DNA of 64,000 nt, taken from the NCBI GenBank assembly GCA_019843655.1, contig JACDQD010000004.1, forward strand, positions 33,758,900 through 33,822,899, read 5' to 3'. The position numbers were made by a program, and so were the translations under genes. This document shows positions 10,157-18,565 of the stretch, one piece after another. Origin of the DNA: Lethocerus indicus (Eukaryota; Arthropoda; Insecta; Hemiptera; Belostomatidae). Numbering within the stretch: position 1 is the stretch's first letter; each line of letters starts with the position of its first letter. The notes under the pieces were generated by a model, which saw nothing but the letters and a program-made list of their open reading frames with translations, was not told the DNA's origin and ran no database searches.

Positions 10157-10867
10157 GTGAGTCGGAACTTTCGAATAAGTTGTCGTTAATTAAAACTGTC
10201 CAAGTTTGATATGAAAGAGGCCAGATTTTTAAATCTGTCTCGAGGCCTTGGTGCGTACGGAGTACGACAATCCTTCTAATCTGCAACTCACCGATTCGGT
10301 CCTGCGCCAGACCTCGGTTCTGTGCGTATATTCGAGAATTCTCTCTCTCTCGGCTAAACTTTTTGCTTTTCAGGCGTAGTTTGGCTCGAGGGAAAAGCCA
10401 TCGCCGGCGCCATCGATGTTATGAACACTTTCAAAGAAATGGGCAAGAAAGTTTTCTACGTAACGAACAACAGTACGCTCACGAGGAGCGAATTTGTTGA
10501 CAAGTGTAGAAGGTTGGGATTTAATGCGACCGAAGTAAGATTTTTCACATAATAGGTACATATAAAAAAGGTCTATATATAAATATATGTAACGATTTAT
10601 AGTAAATTTTTATTGTTGAATTTGAACTTACGATATCACAAATGTTGGTAGACCAAAACATATATATATATTTGAACAATCTGTCTATAATTACAATTGA
10701 CTTAATGGATCTGTATTCCTCGGTTTAAGGAAAATATTATTTCGACAGCTTGGCTCTCCGCACTGTATTTAAAAAATATCGGATTCGATAAGAAGGTCTA
10801 CGTTGTCGGAAGCAAAGCAATAATAAAAGAATTGAAAATGGTCGGTATTGAGGGATTCGGCGTTGGG
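10055..10867 (+). CDS. HAD-family phosphatase (PGP/PDXP group), exons 1-3, 3' part missing
   Basis: This gene encodes a haloacid dehalogenase type IIA phosphatase, the family of glycerol-3-phosphate/phosphoglycolate phosphatase (PGP) and pyridoxal phosphatase (PDXP), often annotated in insects as 4-nitrophenylphosphatase. These cytosolic Mg-dependent enzymes hydrolyse small phosphomonoesters. Exons are 10055-10156, 10374-10534 and 10730-10867, all with GT/AG borders. SFDTVLTDCDGVVW holds the catalytic Asp (motif I, DxD) across the first intron, and VTNNST is motif II. The start ATG at 10055 gives MAYSNISCANLASLKDSERK in frame until one A is missing from an A-run near 10121. The three exons give about 134 of ~300 residues. 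The lysine and acidic motifs III and IV, and the cap domain, would lie in exons I do not find downstream. I cannot decide between PGP and PDXP orthology. Confidence 0.88.
10374..10534 (+). CDS. Phosphatase exon 2
   Basis: The acceptor TTTTCAG ends at 10373 and the donor GTAAGA follows 10534. The 161 nt read VVWLEGKAIAGAIDVMNTF, KEMGKKVFYVTNNST and LTRSEFVDKCRRLGFNATE without a break. VTNNST is HAD motif II. The exon begins in phase 1 and ends in phase 0. Confidence 0.92.
10730..10867 (+). CDS. Phosphatase exon 3
   Basis: The acceptor TTTAAG ends at 10729 and the donor GTGAGT starts at 10868. The 46 codons read ENIISTAWLSALYLKNIGF, DKKVYVVGSKAIIKELK and MVGIEGFGVG with no break. This matches the family segment leading into the cap domain. 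Phase is 0 at both ends. Confidence 0.9.
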
Positions 10868-11377
10868 GTGAGTTCAAAACAATTTTCACCTGTTAACAAT
10901 GCTAATTTTGTGGAATTATGAAAATATTTAATATTGGCTAAAGTACCCGGTCCTTGCTTGGGGGCTTATTTAATGATATGTTTATTACAGTACTTGAGGG
11001 TACACTATTGATAGTTCTACCTGTCTCTGCATAAACAAAAATATAAGATATAAGTACCGTACCATCACTATTACCATCATTACCACTGCAATCATATTTT
11101 ACTATTTATTGCTTGTATCTCAATGCATACATAGTTTGTAATCTTGAATGGAATGTCTGAAAGGGAAACATTATTGTAAGATATCTGTTGGCAGCTATTT
11201 TTAATTAACGTGACGCTAAACTTTTAATTATTAACTCATATAAATATTATTAGATAGGTATTGCTTTTATGACAAAGCAATTAGCTCGCTTAAAAATATC
11301 TGAGAAAGGGAAACATTAACCAATATTCTATTCAGTTCAAAAATAATTTCTAGTTACTCATAAAAATGTGTTATTAA
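10868..11377. other. Start of phosphatase intron 3
   Basis: Unique AT-rich DNA after the exon 3 donor, without coding features. It runs up to a TTAA (11374-11377) that marks the target site of the second MITE. Confidence 0.6.
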
Positions 11378-11509
11378 CCCTCTATGGGCCCGTGTAACTT
11401 TCAGGTCACGCTTCAATTTATCGAGATTTTACCGAAAATTTTTAGTTTTTTCGTAAGCGGATAAATCTTTAATTCCTATAACGCTGTCAAGACAAATCCA
11501 ATAACAATA
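11378..11509. mobile_element. Left half of a second piggyBac-like MITE, cut by the Gypsy LTR
   Basis: TTAA (11374-11377) is followed by CCCTCTATGGGCC and by sequence that follows the MITE at 2740 closely for about 130 bases (GTAACTTTCAGGTCAC, GAGATTTTACC, CTGTCAAGACAA). It stops at the first base of the LTR at 11510. The right half, including the second inverted repeat, is not found after the element at 20393. The LTR therefore inserted into a MITE, and the original right flank is missing. Confidence 0.78.
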
Positions 11510-11686
11510 TGTAACCGACCGGTTAGATTTAATAAATTAATAATAAACTTAGACTCACCATTGGGATCGCCCGCCAGCGGAAATCACCGAGCTCACCATA
11601 CACCTGGGCCGCGGCGAGTACTACCCGATAGGAGAGGGGGCGCGTCGGTATGACGCAATCTAACTTCTAACAGCCGGCCACTGGCG

Positions 11687-12570
11687 GTGGGAACTGCCGC
11701 GTAAGATTTCTCGAGTAGGCCAGCTAGCCACGTGCGGCTGGACTCATCTCCTCCGAACTAAGGACCCCCGACCCGGTGGACGAGGGGCCGCGTCGGTGTG
11801 ACGCACTCTAACTCCCTGTGAAAACACCCGGTCACCGGCGGTGGGAACTCCTGTGTAAGATTTCTCGAGTAGGCCAGCCAGCCACGTGGGGCTGGACTCA
11901 TCACCTCCCGGACTAAGGACCCCCGACTCGGTGGACGAGGGGGCCGCGTCGGCATGACGCCATCTAAAACCCTAGGAAAAACATCCGACCACCGACGGTG
12001 GGAACTCCAGCGTAAGAAGTTCCGAGTAGGCCGCCTAGCCACCTGCTGCTGAACTCGTCACCTTCCCGGGTCGGCATGACGCAATCCTCCGCGGAAAACA
12101 ACCAGCCCGGGGTGGGAACTCCTGCGTCAAGGATCCTAAGTCGTTCCGCGAATCCTGAACTGCAGGAATCAACCTTTCTGGGTAGGGACCGCCCAACCTG
12201 GTGGTAGAGGGGGCCGCAAGGGCGTAGCCTTCCCCCGCGGGAGACAACCAACCCCAGGGTGGGGACTCCTGCGTCAGGGATTCTAAGTGAGTCCACGAAT
12301 CACGGACTGCTGGACTAAGCACCACTGGGTTAAGGACCGCCCACCCTGGTAGTAGCGGGGGCCGCAAGGGCGTAACATCCCCCCCGCGGAAAACCACCAG
12401 CCCCAAGGTGGGGACTCCTGCGTCAGGGGAAAAAAGGGGCCAACAAATCAAAAACAGCGGGACTCAACATTTTCTGGGCTAAGGACCGCCCCACTCGGTG
12501 GTAGAGGGGGCTGCAAGGGCGTAACACCCCCAGCAAGAGACCCGGCCCTCCCCGGGGGTGGGGACCACCT
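11687..12570 (+). repeat. Tandem ~150-bp units forming U3 of the LTR
   Basis: Seven anchors of the form GTGGG(A/G)AC recur with spacings of 154, 157, 114, 147, 149 and 150 bp. Each unit continues with a (C/T)GCGT-AAG or GCGTCA stretch, a GACT(C)..GGACC(C/G) stretch and GG(T)GGTAGAGGGGCCGC or its variant. Units 1-3 and 4-7 form two sub-types. The array is present in all four LTRs of the window. Tandem U3 repeats often hold enhancer or silencing-factor sites; that role here is inference. Confidence 0.8.
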
Positions 12571-12622
12571 CGTCAAGGGGAAGGAGAAGGTCCCGCGGGA
12601 AGGAAGGGGAAGCCCCTGGGGG

Positions 12623-12629
12623 ATATATA
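12623..12629 (+). promoter_or_regulatory. TATA-like box of the LTR (upstream candidate)
   Basis: GGGGATATATACAGG is kept in all four LTRs (12623, 19878, 23395 and 30431 regions), in a GC-rich setting. It is the best core-promoter candidate; transcription would start about 30 bases downstream. A second, more 3' TATA run at 13035 lies only about 27 bases before AATAAA, which would make R very short. Confidence 0.5.
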
Positions 12630-13061
12630 CAGGATCCAAGACCGAGAAAAGAAGAGGAGCCGGCTAGAAGAAGCAGACGAAGGACAAGAGGAGTGAGCCG
12701 GAGGACCAGCAGCAAGAGAAGAAAGAACTGAACAAGGACCAGCAAAGAGGAAGAACTGATCGGACATCCGGGGACCAGCCAGCAAGAGGAAGAACTGATC
12801 GGACCGCCGGAGGACCAGCCAGCAAAAGGAAGAGCTCATCGGACAGCCAGAGGACCAGCTAGCAAGAGGAAGAACTGATCAGACAGCCGGAGGACACAGG
12901 GAGACCCACCCGGACCGAGGAGGAATCGTCCCGGGAAGTGGACCGCAGACCTAGTGGCTTCTACTGCATCTGGGAGTTAGGCGAGTGCAGCCCGTAAGGT
13001 CTACTCGCTTCACCCCGAGCGGGACTTGGTTTGGTATATATATGTATGTACTCTTTAACTA

Positions 13062-13067
13062 AATAAA
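13062..13067 (+). terminator. LTR polyadenylation signal
   Basis: AATAAA followed by AAGGTGTCTAACC, 73 bases before the LTR end. The equivalents are at about 20316 and 23693. The diverged 3' LTR of copy 2 has AATAAA at 31194-31199. Confidence 0.6.
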
Positions 13068-13142
13068 AGGTGTCTAACCACGGTTCGGAGTAATCGTTAT
13101 TCCAGCGGGAAGTCGCTACAGCCCCGCGCCGGGGGTCACAAC

Positions 13143-13160
13143 TGGTGTCAGGTGTGGGGT
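13143..13160 (+). promoter_or_regulatory. Primer-binding site, copy 1
   Basis: TGGTGTCAGGTGTGGGGT starts two bases after the 5' LTR. The TGG start is complementary to the CCA end of a tRNA, as expected for a minus-strand primer site. I cannot assign the tRNA from memory. Confidence 0.6.
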
Positions 13161-13171
13161 AGCCTGCAACA

Positions 13172-13870
13172 ATGGCTACGCGCAGAACTGAGGACTTGGA
13201 CTCCCTAGCTGACAAGTTGGAAGAAGCCCTGGAGGCCAACGCGAGGTATTCGGAGGCGAATCAGATGTTGCAGGAGGAACTGCGGCAAGCGCGAGCCAGA
13301 CCACCAGGCGTCGTCCAGGAAGGGCCGTCGGTATCCCGGTCAACCCGGAGAGACATCCCTCTTCTCCACCTGATCAAGCCATGGAGCGGAGGGGCTAGCG
13401 ATCCTCCCGTCGAAGAATTCCTGCAGCGGGTGGAAGAAGTGGCCGAGAGTGGGGGCTGGGACGATCTAGACACAGTGAGGGTAGTCAGACTGAAGCTCGA
13501 GGGGGCGGCGGCAGCATTCGCACGGAGCACCCCCAGCCTGAAAGGACCGGTAAGTTACCAGGCGTTTGGGGAGGCACTCAGGAGCCAATTCCGGGACCCC
13601 CGGAGCTACGAGCATTATGCTCAGATTCTGCAGGCCATCAGACAAGGACCCCAGGAAACGATCGCCGAATTCGCGGATCGTTGCCTGGGGATAGGCTACA
13701 AAATGGGACGGCCTGATATACCAGCCCCCATGGCGGCCTGGTGGACGGAAGAGGTGGGCCGCCTGGTCGTCAAGGCATTCGCCCGGGGACTGGCCGGAGA
13801 ACCCGGCCGACTCATCCCGGCGAACCTTCCAAACACTCTACAGGAGGCGCGGGCGCGCCATGGACATTGA
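13172..13870 (+). CDS. gag: Gag, N-terminal and capsid part, copy 1
   Basis: Gag is the structural protein that assembles the retrotransposon particle. The ATG at 13172, 31 bases after the LTR, opens 232 codons. Residues 5-45 are charged and heptad-like (DLDSLADKLEEALEANARY), probably a coiled coil. The capsid-like retrotransposon gag domain follows, with IKPWSGG, VEEFLQRVEEVAES, LKLEGAAAAFA, YQAFGEALRSQF and ETIAEFADRCLGIG. The frame closes at 13870 in a GCG-rich stretch, while the nucleocapsid continues in the next frame from about 13860. Copy 2 has a different length at the same spot (one more base), so neither copy's frame there is reliable. Confidence 0.85.
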   Translation: MATRRTEDLDSLADKLEEALEANARYSEANQMLQEELRQARARPPGVVQEGPSVSRSTRRDIPLLHLIKPWSGGASDPPVEEFLQRVEEVAESGGWDDLDTVRVVRLKLEGAAAAFARSTPSLKGPVSYQAFGEALRSQFRDPRSYEHYAQILQAIRQGPQETIAEFADRCLGIGYKMGRPDIPAPMAAWWTEEVGRLVVKAFARGLAGEPGRLIPANLPNTLQEARARHGH

Positions 13871-14855
13871 GCAGATAGTCAAGTCGCGACGAAGTGATAA
13901 TTACGTCTGCCTCTTGGAAGCCGGGACAGGCGACGACAAGACTGGGGAGACCGCCGCGACAGAGGCCGGCCGAGGCGCAATACCAGCCGTCCAAGCGGTC
14001 AGCCACGTCCGCCCCCAGCCACCACAGGTGAGTGACAAACTGTGCTTCCGTTGCGGGAGACCGGGCCACTTCGCGAGGGAATGCCCGGTCGGCCCCGGAG
14101 AGGCCAAGCAGGAGGAGACAAGGACGAAGCGGGCAATGCCAGGCCTCCGGGCGGGTCTGTTTTCGGTGCGGGAAACCGGGGCACTACGCGTCACATTGCC
14201 GGCAGCCGGCGACCCCACCTCACCTGTCGCGGTCGCCCCCAAACGAGTAAGGCCCGCTAGTCGCCCCCGCGGCGGGCCCCGAAGGAAGGACAGGGGGAGG
14301 GCTCTTTACATCCCCCACGTGCGCACAGTGGGGACGAAGACAGACACCGCAATCACGGTGCGTATCGCCGGCCACCAGGTGAGACTGATAGTAGATACCG
14401 GCTCGCAAATTTCGTTGCTCAAGCAGCCCATTCCCGGGGAACCGATGAGAAGGCCACAATACACCGCCCGAGGTGTTACGGGCCAGCCCCTCCGCCTCCG
14501 GGGAGAACAGGAACTCCGGTTCGAGTTACAAGGCAGCAGTATCTACCACCGCTTCGCGATTGCGGAACTAGACACGGACGCGGACGGACTATTGGGGTTG
14601 GACCTTATGGAGAAACTAGGAGTGAGCTTGCGAGTAGTCAAGGGCGGGATCGAGGTCGCGATGCTCCCGGCCAGGCAGCCAAGTAAGGTGGGAGCAGTGA
14701 GCTGCCACTCCCTCAGGAACCTGGTAAGGATCGTGGACGAACTGGCGGAAGGCCGGGGACCGAGGCACCGGCTAGTCTCGCCAAATAGCCTCTCGAAGGA
14801 ACCGGCGCGGACCGAGGACGAGGAGAAGGGGCCGACCGTCTGGTGCGGGCCGTAA
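13860..14855 (+). CDS. pro: Nucleocapsid and aspartic protease, copy 1
   Basis: This frame holds the first CCHC zinc knuckle, CFRCGRPGHFAREC, at 14043-14084, which binds genomic RNA. Farther on it holds the aspartic protease active site, LIVDTGSQISLL, with DTGS at 14394-14405, and then LLGLDLMEKLGV, the usual hydrophobic-Gly block near the protease C-terminus. A second knuckle, CFRCGKPGHYASHC, lies at 14158-14199 but in the +1 frame (open 14032-14250). The same offset is present in copy 2. The frame ends at TAA 14853-14855 and overlaps the next pol frame by 13 bases; that overlap too is shared by both copies. Confidence 0.85.
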   Translation: MDIEQIVKSRRSDNYVCLLEAGTGDDKTGETAATEAGRGAIPAVQAVSHVRPQPPQVSDKLCFRCGRPGHFARECPVGPGEAKQEETRTKRAMPGLRAGLFSVRETGALRVTLPAAGDPTSPVAVAPKRVRPASRPRGGPRRKDRGRALYIPHVRTVGTKTDTAITVRIAGHQVRLIVDTGSQISLLKQPIPGEPMRRPQYTARGVTGQPLRLRGEQELRFELQGSSIYHRFAIAELDTDADGLLGLDLMEKLGVSLRVVKGGIEVAMLPARQPSKVGAVSCHSLRNLVRIVDELAEGRGPRHRLVSPNSLSKEPARTEDEEKGPTVWCGP

Positions 14856-15960
14856 GGCGGCAGATCATACCGGGATATAGTGAAGCATTGGTGGAAGGTG
14901 GGGCCCTGGGATCCCTCACGCGGCCCGAAGTAATGGTGGAGCCTCTCATCCAACCCCAAGCGGGATTGCTCATCGGGAGGAGCCTGAACCGGATACTGGA
15001 GGGCAGGACGTGGCTACGGGCGGTGAACCTAACGCCGGCAGACATAATCATTGACGCGCAGCAACAACTCGGCGTGTGCGAAGATCTAGAAGACCCGGGG
15101 ATCTGCTGGTCGGGGAGTACGGCAAGGAGGGACTCAGACAGCCGGGGAACCGTCCTGGGACGACGCCGTGTCCCATCTAGATCCCGGCGAACGAGCGAAA
15201 ATCCTACAGGTGCTGGAAGAGTACCGGGACCTTTCCAACCGCCCGACGAGAGAGGTGCACCCTCGACATACAACATACCATCACAACCGGCGACGCACGA
15301 CCCATAGCGAAGCGACCATACCCGGTACCGTTCCACCAGCGACCAATCGTGAAACAACACATCGACGAAATGTTGGAAGCTGGAGTCATCCAGGAATCGG
15401 CCAGCCCGTGGTCCGCGCCCATAGTACTCGTACCGAAGAAGACGGAGGGCGGGGAGAGGAAGTACCGGTTCTGCACGGACTTTAGAGGACTAAATGCGGT
15501 AACCAGGGTGGAAGTTTATCCACTGCCCCTGATACAGGAAACCCTGGAGCAGTTGGGGCAAAGCCAGTACTTCTCTACAATTGATCTGGCCAGCGGGTAT
15601 CACCAGATCAAGATAGCCGAGGAGGACAGGGAGAAGACGGCGTTCACGACGGCGGGAGGGCATTACGAGTACCGGCGGATGGCATTTGGGTTAGCTGGGG
15701 CCCCAGCCACTTTTCAGCGATTAATGGACCGGCTGTTGGGGGCCCTGAAGGGGACCGAGTGCTACGTGTACCTCGATGATGTAATAATCTATAGCGCCAC
15801 CATCGAGGAACACGCCGTACGCCTCAGCAACGTGTTCGAAAAACTGAGAGCCGCAAATCTTAAGGTCAACCGGGCGAAGTGCAAGTTCGCCATGTCGGAG
15901 GTCACTTACCTGGGGCATGTGGTCGGCCGGGAAGGGTACGGACAGACCCGACCAAGGTAG
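14843..15960 (+). CDS. pol: Reverse transcriptase, copy 1 (frames broken)
   Basis: The protease-RT linker (PGYSEALVEG, PLIQPQAGLLIGRS, LRAVNLTPADIIIDAQQQLG) is read from 14843, then SHLDPGERAKILQVLEEY from 15168. The RT core is read from 15349 to 15960 without a break: SPWSAPIVLVPKK, RFCTDFRGLNAVT, TIDLASGYHQIKI (first catalytic Asp), MAFGLAGAPATFQRLMD and YVYLDDVIIYS, with YLDD at 15769-15780. The core ends near 15935 where copy 1 has GGG and copy 2 has GGGG. Reading continues in frame 15879-16184 with AFLGLAGYYRRFVPDFA, the RT thumb and connection. Confidence 0.92.
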
Positions 15961-16129
15961 AGGCTATACAACATTATCCAAGGCCGACTCGTGCCCGGGA
16001 GGTGAGAGCATTCCTGGGGCTGGCCGGATATTATAGGCGGTTTGTCCCGGACTTCGCCCGAATCGCGGTGCCACTCACCGCCCTGACCAAACAAGAGGGA
16101 AGTTCAGCTGGGGCAGGACCAGGAAGAGG

Positions 16130-16560
16130 CATTCAACCATCTAAAGAGCGAGCTGTGTTCAGACCGAGTACTGGTCTACCCTGATTTCAGGGATGAGTTC
16201 ATACTCGCCACGGACGCTTCGACCTTAGCGCTCGGGGCTGTGTTAGCCCAAAAACGGGAGGGGTACGAGAAGCCCATCTGCTACGCTAGTCGGCAGCTGA
16301 GGGGCCCGAAAAAAGTACTCTGCGACAGAACTGGAACTCCTAGCGGTAATCTGGGCAACGAAGCAGTTCCGGTGCTACCTATTGGGCCGGAAATTCACCC
16401 TAGTGACCGACCACGCCGCCCTCCGCTGGATGTTGACCCTGAGAGACCCATCGTCCCGCCTGACTCGCTGGGCGCTCCGTCTCCAAGAATTTGAATATTC
16501 AGTGGAGCACAAGCCGGGAGGCGTCACACCAACGTGGACGCCTTAAGCCGGGCCGTGCGA
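16130..16560 (+). CDS. pol: RNase H, copy 1 (broken)
   Basis: RNase H removes the RNA template during reverse transcription. LATDASTLALGAVLAQ (first catalytic Asp), KPICYASRQL, then in another frame LELLAVIWATKQFRCYL and TDHAALRWML, and finally NVDALSRA are readable between about 16180 and 16560. At least three frame changes occur. One upstream, near 16105, is present in both copies (GGGGCAGGACC where one more base is expected). Confidence 0.82.
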
Positions 16561-17681
16561 AGGGTGACCACTAAATGGCCAACCATAGGACGAGGACAGC
16601 TCATCGAGGAACAAAGCAAGGACAGCTGGTGCCGAGAAATCGAGCGGCTAACCGGGGCCGCCCGAAGGGACGCAGGAGGGATCTTGTACTGGACCGCGGG
16701 AAGCGGAGAACCTATCTCCTGGAGAATCGCGGTACCGGCAACCTTGCGGCAAGAAGTATGCCGGCAGTGTCATAGCGCCCTTGGGCGGGACATCCCAGGC
16801 AAGAAAGGACGGCGCAAGTTGTTCGCGCCAGATATTACTGGCCAGGTATGACGGAGGACGTAAAGACGTTCGTGGAAGAGTGCGCGGAATGTCAACGGAG
16901 GAAGACACCCGTAGGCTTGAAGGCTCCCTGGAAGCCCCATTTTCCCATCACGACCTTTTGAGCAAATTTCACTCGACGTGGTAGGGCCATTCCCGACCAG
17001 CCGAAGAGGAAACCGATACCTTCTAACGATGATCGACAATTACACGCGGTACGCGGAAGCTTTCCCCTGAAAGAGCAGACCGCCACAGAGATCGGGAAGG
17101 CCCTCGTGGAAGCCATCATCACCCGTCATGGGGTCCCCGAACGGCTGTTGACCGACCAGGGGAAAAACTTCACATCGGAGCTGTTCAGGGAAACCTGCCG
17201 GATGTTGGGTATCAGGAAGCTTCAGACGACCCCCTATCATCCGGAAGGAAACGGGATGGTGGAACGGCTCCACCGCACCATAGGGGACTCGATGGCGCAC
17301 TTCGTCAGGAGAGACGGACGCGATTGGGATCACTGGGTGCAGTTCGCGCTGATGGCCTACCGTGCGATTCCCCACTCGTCGACCGGATACTCCCCCAACT
17401 ACCTGCTTTTTGGCCGAGAACTGAGGCACCCCGGGGAGATGCTCTCACGGCCTGACGAGCCGGGAGCCTGGCCGGAGTTAATAACGTCGAGGTTACAGGA
17501 AGCTTACGGAGAAGCGGCCGCCCAGACCAAGAGGGCATGGGCCAGCAGGACTGCCCAGTGTAACAAGGGCAGAAGACTCAGACACTTGGAAGAGGGACAA
17601 CTGGTGTTCCTCCATGTGCCGGCCGTGAAACCCGGACACTGCCGGAAGTTTCATTGTCCGTGGACAGGCCCCACCTGGTAG
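16534..17681 (+). CDS. pol: Integrase, zinc finger and catalytic core, copy 1
   Basis: Integrase joins the cDNA to the genome. The N-terminal HHCC finger is visible as CHSA...GH...CAEC between about 16765 and 16895 across frame changes. The DDE core has D at 16975 (LDVVGPFP), D at 17154 (LLTDQGKNFTSELF) and E at 17262 (GNGMVERLHR), with the typical 35-residue D-E spacing. From 17106 to 17681 one frame is open. It closes where copy 1 has four C and copy 2 has five (about 17672); past this the C-terminal domain follows in the other frame. Confidence 0.9.
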
Positions 17682-18565
17682 AGGAGAAGCTATCCCCGGT
17701 CAACTATCGCCTACGGTTGGCGGACGGCCGGCGCGTCGTAGTACATGTGAACCGGCTGAAACCAGCTAAGGGAAACTTCGAGCCGGCCGAAGGGAGACCT
17801 CCCTTGCCTCGACGAGGCTCGGAAGTGCAGGATGGCGTGGGAGGCAGCGCAGAGGAGGACGAGGACCCATGGAGGACCGACTCGAGCACCGAGGACGAAG
17901 ACAGCAACGAAGAGGTCCCCAAGGAGCCGAAGGCAGGAGGTACGGACGAAGGCCCGCGAGAGGAACTCGAGCCCGAACCGGCGGAAACCGCAGCGGAAAT
18001 GGCGCCCGAGGGGAAAGCCGGCCGGAGGAAGGACCGGAACCACTGCCGACCACAGACTCCCCGGGGAGCCAGAAGAAAGAGGGTCGGGCGAAGGCCCGCG
18101 AGAGGACTCGAGCCGGAACCGGCAGAAACCGTAGTGGAAGTGGCGCCCGACGAAGGTAACCGGCCGGAAGAGGGGCCAGCAACGATACCGGCTAGCGGGC
18201 CCCCGCCGGAGGGTGAAGAGGCGACTGAGCCAGCCGCGCTCCCGCCTTGGCTACTCCAGGGGCCGGAACCGGCAGAGGACCCGCGGGACCGGACCTGGGC
18301 TCCCCGAGGAACTCAGGGACCGGCGGAACCACGGTCCCCCTATTTTCTGAGAAGTCGCGCCGAACGCCCCGAGAACCCGTCCCACCGTCAGCCGCCTCAA
18401 GAAGAGGACCCCCGCTCCGCCGATCAGTCAGGCATTCTGGCGGCGGAGCCAGACGGGGACCACCCCAGAGAAGCACCACCATCAGGCGAGGGGGCACCCG
18501 CAGCGGAACCACCACCGGGAACTGGGGACCTCCCGCGCGAAGATTCTTCGCGCGAACAGCAGTAA
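17654..18565 (+). CDS. pol: Integrase C-terminal domain and long acidic/Pro-rich tail, copy 1
   Basis: The first ~40 residues (LVEEKLSPVNYRLRLADGRR, VVVHVNRLKPAKG) form the GPY/F-like module that ends many Ty3/Gypsy integrases. About 260 residues follow, rich in Glu, Pro, Gly and Arg, with no chromodomain, signal peptide or membrane segment. An internal duplication is visible: LEPEPAETAAEMAP and LEPEPAETVVEVAP. Near the end is SPYFLRSRAERP, a YxLRSR-type motif I recall from pol tails of other insect Gypsy elements. The frame closes at TAA 18563-18565. The function of the tail is unknown; binding to chromatin or a host factor is inference. Confidence 0.72.
   Translation: MSVDRPHLVEEKLSPVNYRLRLADGRRVVVHVNRLKPAKGNFEPAEGRPPLPRRGSEVQDGVGGSAEEDEDPWRTDSSTEDEDSNEEVPKEPKAGGTDEGPREELEPEPAETAAEMAPEGKAGRRKDRNHCRPQTPRGARRKRVGRRPARGLEPEPAETVVEVAPDEGNRPEEGPATIPASGPPPEGEEATEPAALPPWLLQGPEPAEDPRDRTWAPRGTQGPAEPRSPYFLRSRAERPENPSHRQPPQEEDPRSADQSGILAAEPDGDHPREAPPSGEGAPAAEPPPGTGDLPREDSSREQQ

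Larger units (their letters stand above)
11510..13140 (+). repeat. 5' LTR of copy 1 (1,631 bp)
   Basis: It begins TGTAACCGACCGGTTAG and ends CGCCGGGGGTCACA, directly before the primer-binding site. U3 is built of about seven degenerate tandem units, with anchors GTGGG(A/G)AC at 11687, 11841, 11998, 12112, 12259, 12408 and 12558. Near 12702-12859 is a second tandem array of ~35-40-bp units starting GGACCAGC. TATA-like words occur at 12623-12629 and 13035-13042, and AATAAA at 13062-13067, so R may begin after either TATA. It is unusually long for Gypsy LTRs, which are commonly a few hundred bases. Confidence 0.93.

Noticed and set aside
12479..12839. Leu/Ser-rich minus-strand ORFs in the LTRs as genes
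   Set aside because: They arise from the GC-rich tandem units and the AGGA-rich minisatellite, and their frames change between LTR copies.
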